Below are positions 16,455-23,304 of a DNA stretch of 23,382 bases, piece after piece (position 1 is the stretch's first letter; the number at the start of each line of letters is the position of its first letter). Origin of the DNA: CAYQTO01 sp964420455 (GTDB lineage Bacteria; Sumerlaeota; Sumerlaeia; SLMS01). A program made the position numbers and the translations under genes. The stretch is taken from NCBI GenBank assembly GCA_964420455.1, contig CAYQTO010000038.1, forward strand, positions 1 to 23,382, read 5' to 3'. Under the pieces are notes generated by a model that did no database searches, was not told where the DNA came from, and saw nothing but the letters and a program-made list of their open reading frames with translations.

Positions 16455-16694
16455 GGCGGTGGGGTTCTTTTTGGTCGGGAAAGATACGCTTTTTTGGACT
16501 CTTGGAGCCAATGCAGGGGTTTATTTGGCAGTCGGTGTGAGGCCTGCAACACGAATTTTTTCTGGTTGGCAAAAAACCGGTTGACGGCAGGATGCGCTCC
16601 AAGCCACTCCTTCATTCAGTCAAGGCCCTGTCACAAAATCGCGCGACAGCACGCCAAGGCCTTTCGATCTGACCGTCCAAGGAGACGCCCGAAA
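16455..16694. promoter_or_regulatory. Divergent intergenic region between sugar operon and pilin cluster
   Basis: These 240 bases must carry the promoters of the minus-strand sugar operon and the plus-strand pilin cluster. The centre (16490-16580) is AT-richer. On the minus strand TTGCAG (16547-16552), a 17-base spacer and AAATAA is a weak promoter-like pair. TTGGCA occurs twice on the plus strand (16535-16540, 16566-16571), and CCGGTTGACG at 16577-16586 also occurs before the gene at 20711. An operator for the ROK protein is expected here, but no convincing palindrome is seen. Confidence 0.4.
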
Positions 16695-17306
16695 ATGTGC
16701 CCGTCACCCCGGAGCCAGCCACTCCGTGGCTTCACCCTCATCGAACTGCTGATTGTCGTGGCGATCATTGCCATCCTGGCCGCCATTGCGGTCCCCAACT
16801 TCCTTGAAGCCCAGACCCGCTCCAAGGTCTCGCGCATGCAGGCCGACATGCGCACCATCGCCACCGCCCTCGAAGCCTATCAGGTCGACTACAACCGCTA
16901 CCCCCTCGACACCCTCCAGCGGGCGATCGCCGGCGTGACTCCCTTCGAGTATTCGACCCAGGAAATCTTCATCCCTCTCACCACGCCCGTCGCCTACCTT
17001 ACCTCCCTCGAGGCCACCGCCGACATCTTCCAGGAGCAGGAGCCCTACAGCCCCAACCTGCCCGGCACTTTCGGCTACGTCCTCTTCATCAACTACTGGC
17101 CGCCCAGCCTCCCTGGCGTGAGCAACAACGGCCTCACCGCCGAACGCGAAGGCATCCGAATGAACTGGGTGCTTGGTTCCTTCGGCCCCGACGGCGAGTC
17201 CTCGGCCATCAACATTGGGCGCCCCATCAACAACTTCCCCGTCACCGGCGCCTACGACCCGACCAACGGAACCATCAGCGAGGGCGACATCCGCCGCTCG
17301 AGCTGA
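16695..17306 (+). CDS. Type II/IV pseudopilin, GspG-like
   Basis: A 203-residue prepilin-like protein. The short basic leader MCPSPRSQPLRG is followed by FTLIELLIVVAIIAILAA. This is the type III prepilin-peptidase signal, cleaved after Gly, with N-methylated Phe and the conserved Glu5. The following FLEAQTRSKVSRMQADMRTIATALEAYQVDYNRYP is typical of GspG/major pseudopilins. The C-terminal domain has the VLGSFGPDG...YDPTNGTISEGDIRR ending common to minor pilin-like proteins in several Gram-negative phyla. AAGGAG ten bases before the ATG supports the start; the longer open frame (from 16365) is intergenic sequence. No other secretion genes are nearby. Two exported CBM-like proteins follow directly, so it may be co-transcribed with possible cargo. 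Confidence 0.93.
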   Translation: MCPSPRSQPLRGFTLIELLIVVAIIAILAAIAVPNFLEAQTRSKVSRMQADMRTIATALEAYQVDYNRYPLDTLQRAIAGVTPFEYSTQEIFIPLTTPVAYLTSLEATADIFQEQEPYSPNLPGTFGYVLFINYWPPSLPGVSNNGLTAEREGIRMNWVLGSFGPDGESSAINIGRPINNFPVTGAYDPTNGTISEGDIRRSS

Positions 17307-17344
17307 CTACCCCTGACCACCCCCCCGAAAGGAAAGGTATCAGC

Positions 17345-18535
17345 ATGAAGACCAAGACCCTTCTTGGAATGACCACGGGCCTCCTCTGTGCCGGGGCCGT
17401 GGCTACCGCCCAGCCCATCCTGATCACCGGCATGGAAACCGGCTCCGTGACGTCGCCGTTCCCCGGCGGCTCGGACGAATGGGCCGCCTTCGGAACCTCG
17501 TTCGACGACATCGAATTCACTGTGAACCCCGCCGAAGTCGATGCCGGCACCCGCGCCCTCTATATCAGCATCACCTGGAACTCCTGGGGTATGGGCACGG
17601 CCTACAACCTGCCGGGCGCCCCGCTCGACATCAGCGCCGGGCCGGTCATCTCCTACCGCGCCTACCGCACCGTCGAAGGCCCCGGCATTGTCCGCTTCCG
17701 GCTCCAGGAAACCGACGGGGATGTCTGGGTCGGCACCACCCGTTCCCTTTCCACCTCCTACGAGACCTACAAGGAGGACCTCACCACCTCGCTGACTCTC
17801 GACGATGGAAGCGGTGACAGCACACTCGACCTGACCCAGGTGGCCTCCGTGGGCTTCCTGGTCCTCGCCAACGGCAGCACTTCCTCCGACAACGGCGTCT
17901 ATTTCTTCGACGAGATTTACTACAACGACGAGATTACCGGCGGCGGCCCCGGGACCCCGCCCGACCTCCCCGTGGTGACCAGCATCGAGCCCCCCGACAC
18001 GACCAGCGGCGGCTTCCCCCCTGATCCCCCCACCGGCGGCACCGTCGGCGAGTGGACCCGTTTCGGCACCGCCTACAACGGTATTCTCATCATCAATAAC
18101 TCGGCCGAGGCCACCGACGGCGACAACTACCTCGACGTCAGCGGATCCTTTGACCCGGGCATTGCCCAGACCCGCGTCGGCATCCGCCACAAGCCCTACC
18201 AGGCCGATTGGTCCGCCTTTGACGCCATCAGCTTCGACGTCCGTTCGGTAAACGGCCTTGCCGGCTCCACGGTCGAGCTCGCCTTCTTCGAAAGCAACGG
18301 CGACATCTGGGTCAGCGACCCCATCGCCGTCACCACTTCCTGGGACACGGTTTCGGTCAATTTCGCGGACCTATTCCCCGGCGTCGGCACACCCCCCTTC
18401 ATCCCCGACGACATCGTCCTGTGGGGCTTCAACATCGACAACACCACAACCAACGGCGTCGACAACTTCTACTTCGACAACGTGGTCCTCACCAGCGGCG
18501 GCACCAGCGTCCCCGACTGGCACCTGATGAAGTAA
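17345..18535 (+). CDS. Exported protein with two CBM-like jelly-roll modules
   Basis: A 396-residue secreted protein. The signal peptide MKTKTLLGMTTGLLCAGAVATAQ is preceded by AAAGGAAAGG before the ATG. Two modules of about 160 residues each (~28-195 and ~215-383) share a design: an N-terminal WAAFGTSFD or WTRFGTAYN strand, a central E-x-[DN]-GD-[IV]-W motif (QETDGDVWVG at 121-130, FESNGDIWVS at 315-324) and a final D-x-hydrophobic strand (FFDEIYYND, FYFDNVVLT). This looks like a galactose-binding-like carbohydrate-binding fold (CBM11/CIA30-type), but the exact family is not identified. Module 2 closely resembles module 2 of the next gene, so the two arose by duplication. The tail is TSVPDWHLMK. 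It follows the pilin gene by 38 bases and is probably in the same transcript. Confidence 0.88.
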   Translation: MKTKTLLGMTTGLLCAGAVATAQPILITGMETGSVTSPFPGGSDEWAAFGTSFDDIEFTVNPAEVDAGTRALYISITWNSWGMGTAYNLPGAPLDISAGPVISYRAYRTVEGPGIVRFRLQETDGDVWVGTTRSLSTSYETYKEDLTTSLTLDDGSGDSTLDLTQVASVGFLVLANGSTSSDNGVYFFDEIYYNDEITGGGPGTPPDLPVVTSIEPPDTTSGGFPPDPPTGGTVGEWTRFGTAYNGILIINNSAEATDGDNYLDVSGSFDPGIAQTRVGIRHKPYQADWSAFDAISFDVRSVNGLAGSTVELAFFESNGDIWVSDPIAVTTSWDTVSVNFADLFPGVGTPPFIPDDIVLWGFNIDNTTTNGVDNFYFDNVVLTSGGTSVPDWHLMK

Positions 18536-18566
18536 TCTCACCCGTCCCTCGCGGACCGATGGCTAG

Positions 18567-18599
18567 CGGGAGGGGAGCGGAAGGCGCGCTCCCCTCCCG
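18567..18599 (+). terminator. Hairpin between the two paralogous exported genes
   Basis: CGGGAGGGGAGCG (18567-18579) pairs perfectly with CGCTCCCCTCCCG (18587-18599) around a 7-base loop. It is followed by TTGCCTTTTCG, an imperfect T tail. It may attenuate or end transcription from the pilin and first CBM-like gene before the second one. Confidence 0.6.
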
Positions 18600-18649
18600 T
18601 TGCCTTTTCGCCTGATCCCGTCCCTACTCTTCCCCACAGGAGGCGTCCG

Positions 18650-20620
18650 ATGCGCGAACTCGCATTCTGTCTCGCGATCCTTGCCTGCGCCACGGCCCTG
18701 CACGCGGTCACCTGGGAGTTCGATGGCCCCGACGCCGCCGGTGTTCCACCCACCGACTGGCAGGATGCCTCGCAGACCCTCGTGCCCTTCCCCTCGCCCC
18801 CGGGACCGTATCGAAAAACCACTTTCGACGGTCGCTCCGTCGTTGAGTTCCAAACGGAGGCGATGACCACCCAGCGCCCCAAGATCCGCAGCCGTGGCAC
18901 CTATCGCGAGGGGCTCTACCGCTGGCGGGTGTACATACCGCCGAAGGAGGCGAACGCCCAGGTCAGCACCGGCGCCTTCCTTTATTCAGACCAGTCGGGT
19001 GGGGGCGCAAACGCCGCCCGCGAGGTCGACTTCGAAATCGGTCCTGGCCGCGCCTCCGTTCGCGCCTCCATTCCCAACCTCCCCGAGGATGCCCTCCTCG
19101 TCTATCTCACCATCCAACCGGACAATGCCCCCGGCCGCTCCGGCGAGCCCGGCTCCAGCCTCCTCTTCCGGCCCGCCGATCCCGCCAACCACGTCTTCCC
19201 CGATACCTGGTACACCTTCCTCATCCACCTCGGAACCGACGCCGGGGGGCACTACACGGTCGACTGGTATATACAGCGCGACGGCGGCCCCCTGCTCAAG
19301 GCGCGTCCCACCCACGTCGCCGCCTACGGCCCCGCCGGTCCCTTTCCAACCGACTTTCGCATCTACTGCAGCCTCGAAAACCTCGCCTTCATGGGCGATG
19401 CCCTCCCCACCCGCAACCACGTCGTCTTCTTCGATTCCGTTGTCTATACGCCGACGACCTGCGAGCCCGGCTCCGCCGGCGCGGAAACCCTCACCAGCAT
19501 CGACGGCGACACCCTCGCCCCCGCCCAGCCCGGCGCCTGGGAATCGCGCGGAACCCCCGCTCCCGCCCTCGCCCTTGAGGCGGATCCCCTCCTGGTCGAC
19601 GAGGGCACCCGTTCCCTCCGCCTCGAGGCCGACCTCACCGCCACCACCGGCGCCCAAGTCGTCTATACGCTCCCGGATCCGCCCCGCGACCTCGCCTGCG
19701 CCACCGCCCTCCAATGGCGCGCCCGTCGCCTCTCCGGTCCCACCGCCGCCCTCCGTCTCCTTCTGGAGGAAGCCGACGGCGACATCTGGCTCGCAGCGGA
19801 TCCCCTCCCCGTCCCAGCCAACTGGTCCCTCCTCAACCAGCCCCTCCACTTCGAGCGCTGGACCCTCGTCGACAATGCGGGCGGCGGCGACCTCGACCTC
19901 CAGGCCACCGCCATCGGATTCCAGCCCGAACCCCTCACCCCCGACGCCGGCCCCACAACCCTGCTGCTCGACCTCGTCCAACTCGACCTGCTCACGGTCG
20001 ACCTCCCCGGTGCTGCCGGTCCTGCTGATCCCCCGGTGCTCCCCGTCGTCTCCGGCCTCGAGCCCCCCGACTTCACCACCACGGCCTTTCCGCCGGACCC
20101 CGTCGCCCCCGGTTTTCCCGCCCCCGCCCTCCCCGGCGAGTGGACCCGCTTTGGCACCGCCTACGACGGCATCGCCCTCATCGAGGACCCGGGCACCGCC
20201 GCCGGTGGCACCCACTACCTGGAGGTCCGGGCGAACTGGACCGCCGGCAATCGCGTCGGCGTCCGCTTTGTCCCCTACGGTCCGCCCGCCGACTGGACCG
20301 GATATACGGAACTCCGCGCCCAGCTCCGCTCTGTCGGCCCCGCCGGGGAAACAACCGCGGAGTTCGCCCTGTTCGAGAGCGATGGCGACATTTGGATTAC
20401 CGCACCTGGTCCCATCGCTCCCGATTGGGAGGACTTTACCGTGGCTCTCTCCGAGGACCTCCTCTCCGTCGGGGCGGGCAACCAGACCCTCGACCTGAAC
20501 CGTATCCACATGCTCGGGTGGAACTTCGACAACGACTCCGGAGCCGGCACCGCAACGATCCTCGTCGACTCCATCCGCCTCGCTCCCCAGAGCGGCTTGG
20601 AAATGTGGCAGGTGTATTAG
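18650..20620 (+). CDS. Exported protein with GH16/lectin-like N-terminus and two CBM-like modules
   Basis: A 656-residue secreted protein starting seven bases after AGGAGG (18638-18643). The signal peptide is MRELAFCLAILACATALHA. Residues ~20-270 resemble a concanavalin A-like jelly roll: REGLYRWRVYIPP (86-98), REVDFEIGPGR (124-134), DTWYTFLIHLG and HYTVDWYIQRDG. EVDFEI gives an E-x-D-x-E pattern (Glu125, Asp127, Glu129) like that of GH16 beta-glycanases, so hydrolase activity is possible but unproven. Two CBM-like modules follow (~290-450, ~470-645), each with the signature also seen in the preceding gene (EEADGDIWLA at 373-382, FESDGDIWIT at 575-584). The tail is QSGLEMWQVY. It is a domain-expanded paralogue of the preceding gene; the N-terminal domain is the extra part. 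Function is probably glycan binding or cleavage outside the cell. Confidence 0.85.
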   Translation: MRELAFCLAILACATALHAVTWEFDGPDAAGVPPTDWQDASQTLVPFPSPPGPYRKTTFDGRSVVEFQTEAMTTQRPKIRSRGTYREGLYRWRVYIPPKEANAQVSTGAFLYSDQSGGGANAAREVDFEIGPGRASVRASIPNLPEDALLVYLTIQPDNAPGRSGEPGSSLLFRPADPANHVFPDTWYTFLIHLGTDAGGHYTVDWYIQRDGGPLLKARPTHVAAYGPAGPFPTDFRIYCSLENLAFMGDALPTRNHVVFFDSVVYTPTTCEPGSAGAETLTSIDGDTLAPAQPGAWESRGTPAPALALEADPLLVDEGTRSLRLEADLTATTGAQVVYTLPDPPRDLACATALQWRARRLSGPTAALRLLLEEADGDIWLAADPLPVPANWSLLNQPLHFERWTLVDNAGGGDLDLQATAIGFQPEPLTPDAGPTTLLLDLVQLDLLTVDLPGAAGPADPPVLPVVSGLEPPDFTTTAFPPDPVAPGFPAPALPGEWTRFGTAYDGIALIEDPGTAAGGTHYLEVRANWTAGNRVGVRFVPYGPPADWTGYTELRAQLRSVGPAGETTAEFALFESDGDIWITAPGPIAPDWEDFTVALSEDLLSVGAGNQTLDLNRIHMLGWNFDNDSGAGTATILVDSIRLAPQSGLEMWQVY

Positions 20621-20639
20621 GAAGCCCTGTAGCATGGCC

Positions 20640-20679
20640 AAAAAAAACGGCGGGGAGGGGGAAGGACCCCTCCCCGCCG
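20640..20679 (-). terminator. Intrinsic terminator of the exported lectin-like gene (minus strand)
   Basis: Read on the minus strand, CGGCGGGGAGGGG pairs with CCCCTCCCCGCCG (13 bp, 6-base loop; plus-strand coordinates 20648-20660 and 20667-20679). It is followed directly by eight T (plus-strand A run 20640-20647). This is a textbook intrinsic terminator 31 bases after the stop of the minus-strand gene. It has no T tract in the plus direction, so it would stop the plus-strand gene less well. Confidence 0.93.
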
Positions 20680-20710
20680 CGGGCGGGTGCTTGATGGGAA
20701 GCTGGGACGA

Positions 20711-21775
20711 TCAGTACAGCGACCAGTCCTGGACGTTGGTCGTGAGGTCGGTCACGATCACGTTATCGATGATGACGCCGGAGTCGGGGTTGGAGCTTCC
20801 GGCCGCGCCAAAGTGGTCGAAGAGGCTGATCATCGGGATGCCGCTCGTCCACGTATCGTCGGGATCGTCGTAGGTGAGAATGGTGACGAAGCCGTTCCCG
20901 TCATAGATGTTCTGCTCGAAGGTGAGGACACCAGCGGCGTCGATGGTCATGCGGAAGGTGACCCATGCCTCGTTGGGGCCGTCGGCCTCTCCGGAGACCT
21001 GGGTGCCGAAAAGGCCGCTGTTCACGTACCAGGTTTCGATGTCGAAGCCGAAGTAGTTGCTTCGGCTGTCCGGTTCCATATCGACGACACTGTCGTTGTT
21101 GCCCACGGTATCGAGGTTTGTGTCCCAGAGGAATCCGGCGCTGCCGTCGGCCGGAATGGCGAACTCGGTGGTGCCCGGGTCCGTGTCACCCTCGAGGAAG
21201 CTGATGTCGGTGCCGGAGCCACCCTCGACGGTGAAGTGGACATAGTACCCGTCGGTAACGGCAAGGTTGGTGGTGAAGTTGGGGAGGGGGTCGACCTGGA
21301 AGACGGGATTCACGTTGGTGCCGCTGGTGAGTAGACCACCGCCGACATACTCGGTGGTGCCGGGAGAACCGACCACGGCGAAGAAGTCAAACTGGAGGGA
21401 GTGGGGGCCGGAGAGAGCGCTGATGGCGGGGAAGATGGAGATGAGCGCGGCGGCCTCGCTGGCAGCATCGACGTTTGCCTGGAGAAAGGCACCCGTGGTG
21501 GCAGTGGTGGGGGTTCCGCTGCTGGGGGCCTCGGGTACGGCGTAAGGAGTGCCCTGGGCGGTGACCGTGGCGTAGTTGAAGAAGTAGTTGCTGACGATAT
21601 CGCCGTTGCCGTCGGTATCGGTGACGGCGTCGTAGGACTGCACTTCGGTGAAGTTGGCAGAAGCGTCGGCGTCGAAGCGCTCCTCGAAGACGATGGTCTG
21701 GGCGGGGGCGAAGGTCGCTCCTGCCAGAAGTAGAGAGGCGAAGAGGGTGCCTCGACTAAAGTCTCTGCTGCGCAT
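20711..21775 (-). CDS. Exported lectin-like beta-sandwich protein
   Basis: A 354-residue secreted protein of unknown function. The signal peptide MRSRDFSRGTLFASLLLAGATFAPAQ ends near residue 26, and AAGGAG lies seven bases before the ATG. The mature part begins TIVFEERFDAD, a common opening of LamG/concanavalin A-like exported domains. It contains EAWVTFRMTIDAAGVLTFEQNIYDG and ends with IIDNVIVTDL, the usual last strand of such folds. It is low in Lys and rich in Asp, Gly and Thr, as exported beta proteins often are. The tail NVQDWSLY matches the C-terminal tails of three other exported proteins in the window. The gene is convergent to the CBM-like genes, lies 140 bases downstream of the radical SAM gene on the same strand and ends in a strong terminator. 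Confidence 0.86.
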   Translation of the reverse strand: MRSRDFSRGTLFASLLLAGATFAPAQTIVFEERFDADASANFTEVQSYDAVTDTDGNGDIVSNYFFNYATVTAQGTPYAVPEAPSSGTPTTATTGAFLQANVDAASEAAALISIFPAISALSGPHSLQFDFFAVVGSPGTTEYVGGGLLTSGTNVNPVFQVDPLPNFTTNLAVTDGYYVHFTVEGGSGTDISFLEGDTDPGTTEFAIPADGSAGFLWDTNLDTVGNNDSVVDMEPDSRSNYFGFDIETWYVNSGLFGTQVSGEADGPNEAWVTFRMTIDAAGVLTFEQNIYDGNGFVTILTYDDPDDTWTSGIPMISLFDHFGAAGSSNPDSGVIIDNVIVTDLTTNVQDWSLY

Positions 21776-21815
21776 GTTCTGACTCCTTCATGGGGTAATA
21801 TTCCTGACCATTCCC

Positions 21816-21851
21816 GGTTGACGCCCACCGTCAACCCGAATGTTGCACATT
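21816..21851 (-). promoter_or_regulatory. Palindromic operator-like elements upstream of the lectin-like gene
   Basis: A perfect 8-bp inverted repeat GGTTGACG/CGTCAACC (21816-21823 and 21829-21836, spacer CCCAC) is followed by the near-contiguous palindrome AATGTTGCACATT (21839-21851). They lie 40-75 bases before the start of the minus-strand gene, where an operator or promoter would sit. TTGACG within the first repeat could act as a -35 box, but no good -10 is seen at the right distance. Confidence 0.45.
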
Positions 21852-21915
21852 TGCCACATTGCCGTGGGGGTGTCGCGGAGGGCCTATGATCCCTTCGCCG
21901 GTTCGCCGACGCGTG

Positions 21916-23304
21916 TCAGTCCCGCAGGGCGAGGGCGTCGGCCTCGAGGCCGACTTTGCGCAGGACGTGTTCGCGGTAGAGGTTCCGTCGAAACTCGCAG
22001 TGGGCGTCGTTGATGAGGAAGGAGTCGGTCTGGTGGTACATGTAGGCGCTGCACCCGCCTTTGCAGAAGTTCCGCCAGGCGCAGGTGCGGCAATCGTCGA
22101 CGAGTTGGGTACGGCGGAGGACGGCGTCGCGGGCCCGCTCGTTGGTGGGGTTTTCAGAGAGGGCTGTCAGGGAGTCGCGCTTAACGTTGCCGATATGGGC
22201 GTCGCCGACGGTGAGGGCCGGGCAGTTGTAGACCTCGCCCTGGGAGTCGATGATGAAGGTGCGGCCCAGGGGGCACCAGTGGGCGCCGGTGGGGGGCGCA
22301 TCAGGGACATAGCCGGGGAACCCGCCGGCGACCTCCGTGACGGGGTTGGATCGGCGGGGGACGTCGAAGATCAAGTGGCGGGTGACGCGGCGCATCGTGT
22401 CGAAGTCGGGCGCAATGCGGTCCCAGTGGGTGCGGGCCGCCTTGATTTTGTTGAGCGGAAGAAAGCGGAGCTTGCCGATGGCGAGTTCATCGCACCGGCG
22501 GACGAGTTCGTCGATTTCGTCGAGGACGCAGCTGGTGAGGGTGGTGGCGACGATGACGTTCTTGGGGGGAAGGTGGCGGACGAGGAGTTGGAGGGCGGCC
22601 CAGGCCTTCTCGAAGGTGCCCTTGCCGCGGATTAAGTCGTGGGTTTCCGGGCTGGCGCCCTCGAGGCTGAGCTGGACGCGAACGTTGAGCTCGGCGAGCC
22701 GGCGGGCGATGTCCTCGGTGAGGAGCAGGCCATTGGTGCTGATCTGGACGCGGTTGGTAAACTGGCGGGCGTAGCCGAGGTGATCGAGGAGTGACGGGGC
22801 GAGGAGGGGCTCGCCGCCGAGAAAGCCGATCATCGGGTTGTCGTATTTGGTGGCGTGCTCGCGGATGAGCGTGCGGACGTCGTCGTCGGTGAGGGTCGGG
22901 TTGGGCATCTTTCCCTCGACGACCGCGCAATGCTTGCACCGGAGGTTGCATTCCTCGGTGAGGTAGATGGTGATGGTGGGATTGGCGTGGGGGTTAGGGG
23001 GTGGGTCCTGGTGGGGATAGGCGGCGTTGGCGATCAGATGACAGCCGTGGAGTTGGCGGAGGAAGGCATCGACGTCGGCGCGAAGGTCGTCGGGTAAGAT
23101 TTCGGGATATTCGGCCGCGAGGTGTGCAACGACATCAGCGGGGGTGCGGGTGCCGTCGAAGAGGCGGGCCATGTCGAGCCCGGTCTGGTTCGTCAGGGCC
23201 CAGCGTGCCTCGCGGGGGTGGAGGAGGATAACGGCATCGCCCACGGGGTCCACGATGAGGTCGGGGAAGACCTGGGGTGCTGGGGGGAGGTGGATGGCGG
23301 ACAC
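21916..23304 (-). CDS. Radical SAM/SPASM protein with PqqD-like N-terminal domain
   Basis: A 462-residue (or longer) cytoplasmic iron-sulfur enzyme. Residues ~12-95 resemble PqqD/RiPP-recognition elements (LIVDPVGDAVILLHP, ARWALTNQTGLDMARLFDGTRTPADVVAHLA). The radical SAM core follows: CNLRCKHC (Cys119, 123, 126), GGEP (163-166), STNG (189-192). A SPASM region follows with Cys344, 361, 405, 408, 414, 418 and 436 (CPALTVGDAHIGNV, CRTCAWRNFCKGGC), expected to hold auxiliary Fe4S4 clusters. Such proteins modify peptides or proteins by radical chemistry; the substrate is unknown and no obvious precursor peptide is seen nearby. The GTG at 23304 is the first possible start, but the frame stays open to the window edge (26 more codons, no stop) and has no ribosome binding site, so the gene may begin beyond 23382. 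Confidence 0.88.
   Translation of the reverse strand: MSAIHLPPAPQVFPDLIVDPVGDAVILLHPREARWALTNQTGLDMARLFDGTRTPADVVAHLAAEYPEILPDDLRADVDAFLRQLHGCHLIANAAYPHQDPPPNPHANPTITIYLTEECNLRCKHCAVVEGKMPNPTLTDDDVRTLIREHATKYDNPMIGFLGGEPLLAPSLLDHLGYARQFTNRVQISTNGLLLTEDIARRLAELNVRVQLSLEGASPETHDLIRGKGTFEKAWAALQLLVRHLPPKNVIVATTLTSCVLDEIDELVRRCDELAIGKLRFLPLNKIKAARTHWDRIAPDFDTMRRVTRHLIFDVPRRSNPVTEVAGGFPGYVPDAPPTGAHWCPLGRTFIIDSQGEVYNCPALTVGDAHIGNVKRDSLTALSENPTNERARDAVLRRTQLVDDCRTCAWRNFCKGGCSAYMYHQTDSFLINDAHCEFRRNLYREHVLRKVGLEADALALRD

Noticed and set aside
16501..16603. 8-bp inverted pair CTTGGAGC/GCTCCAAG about 95 bases apart in the divergent region
   Set aside because: A pair of this length is expected by chance at an appreciable rate in 240 bases; no supporting symmetry.
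18986..20641. 551-residue minus-strand open frame
   Set aside because: Antisense shadow of the GH16-like/CBM gene, whose sense frame has a signal peptide, AGGAGG and repeated modules.
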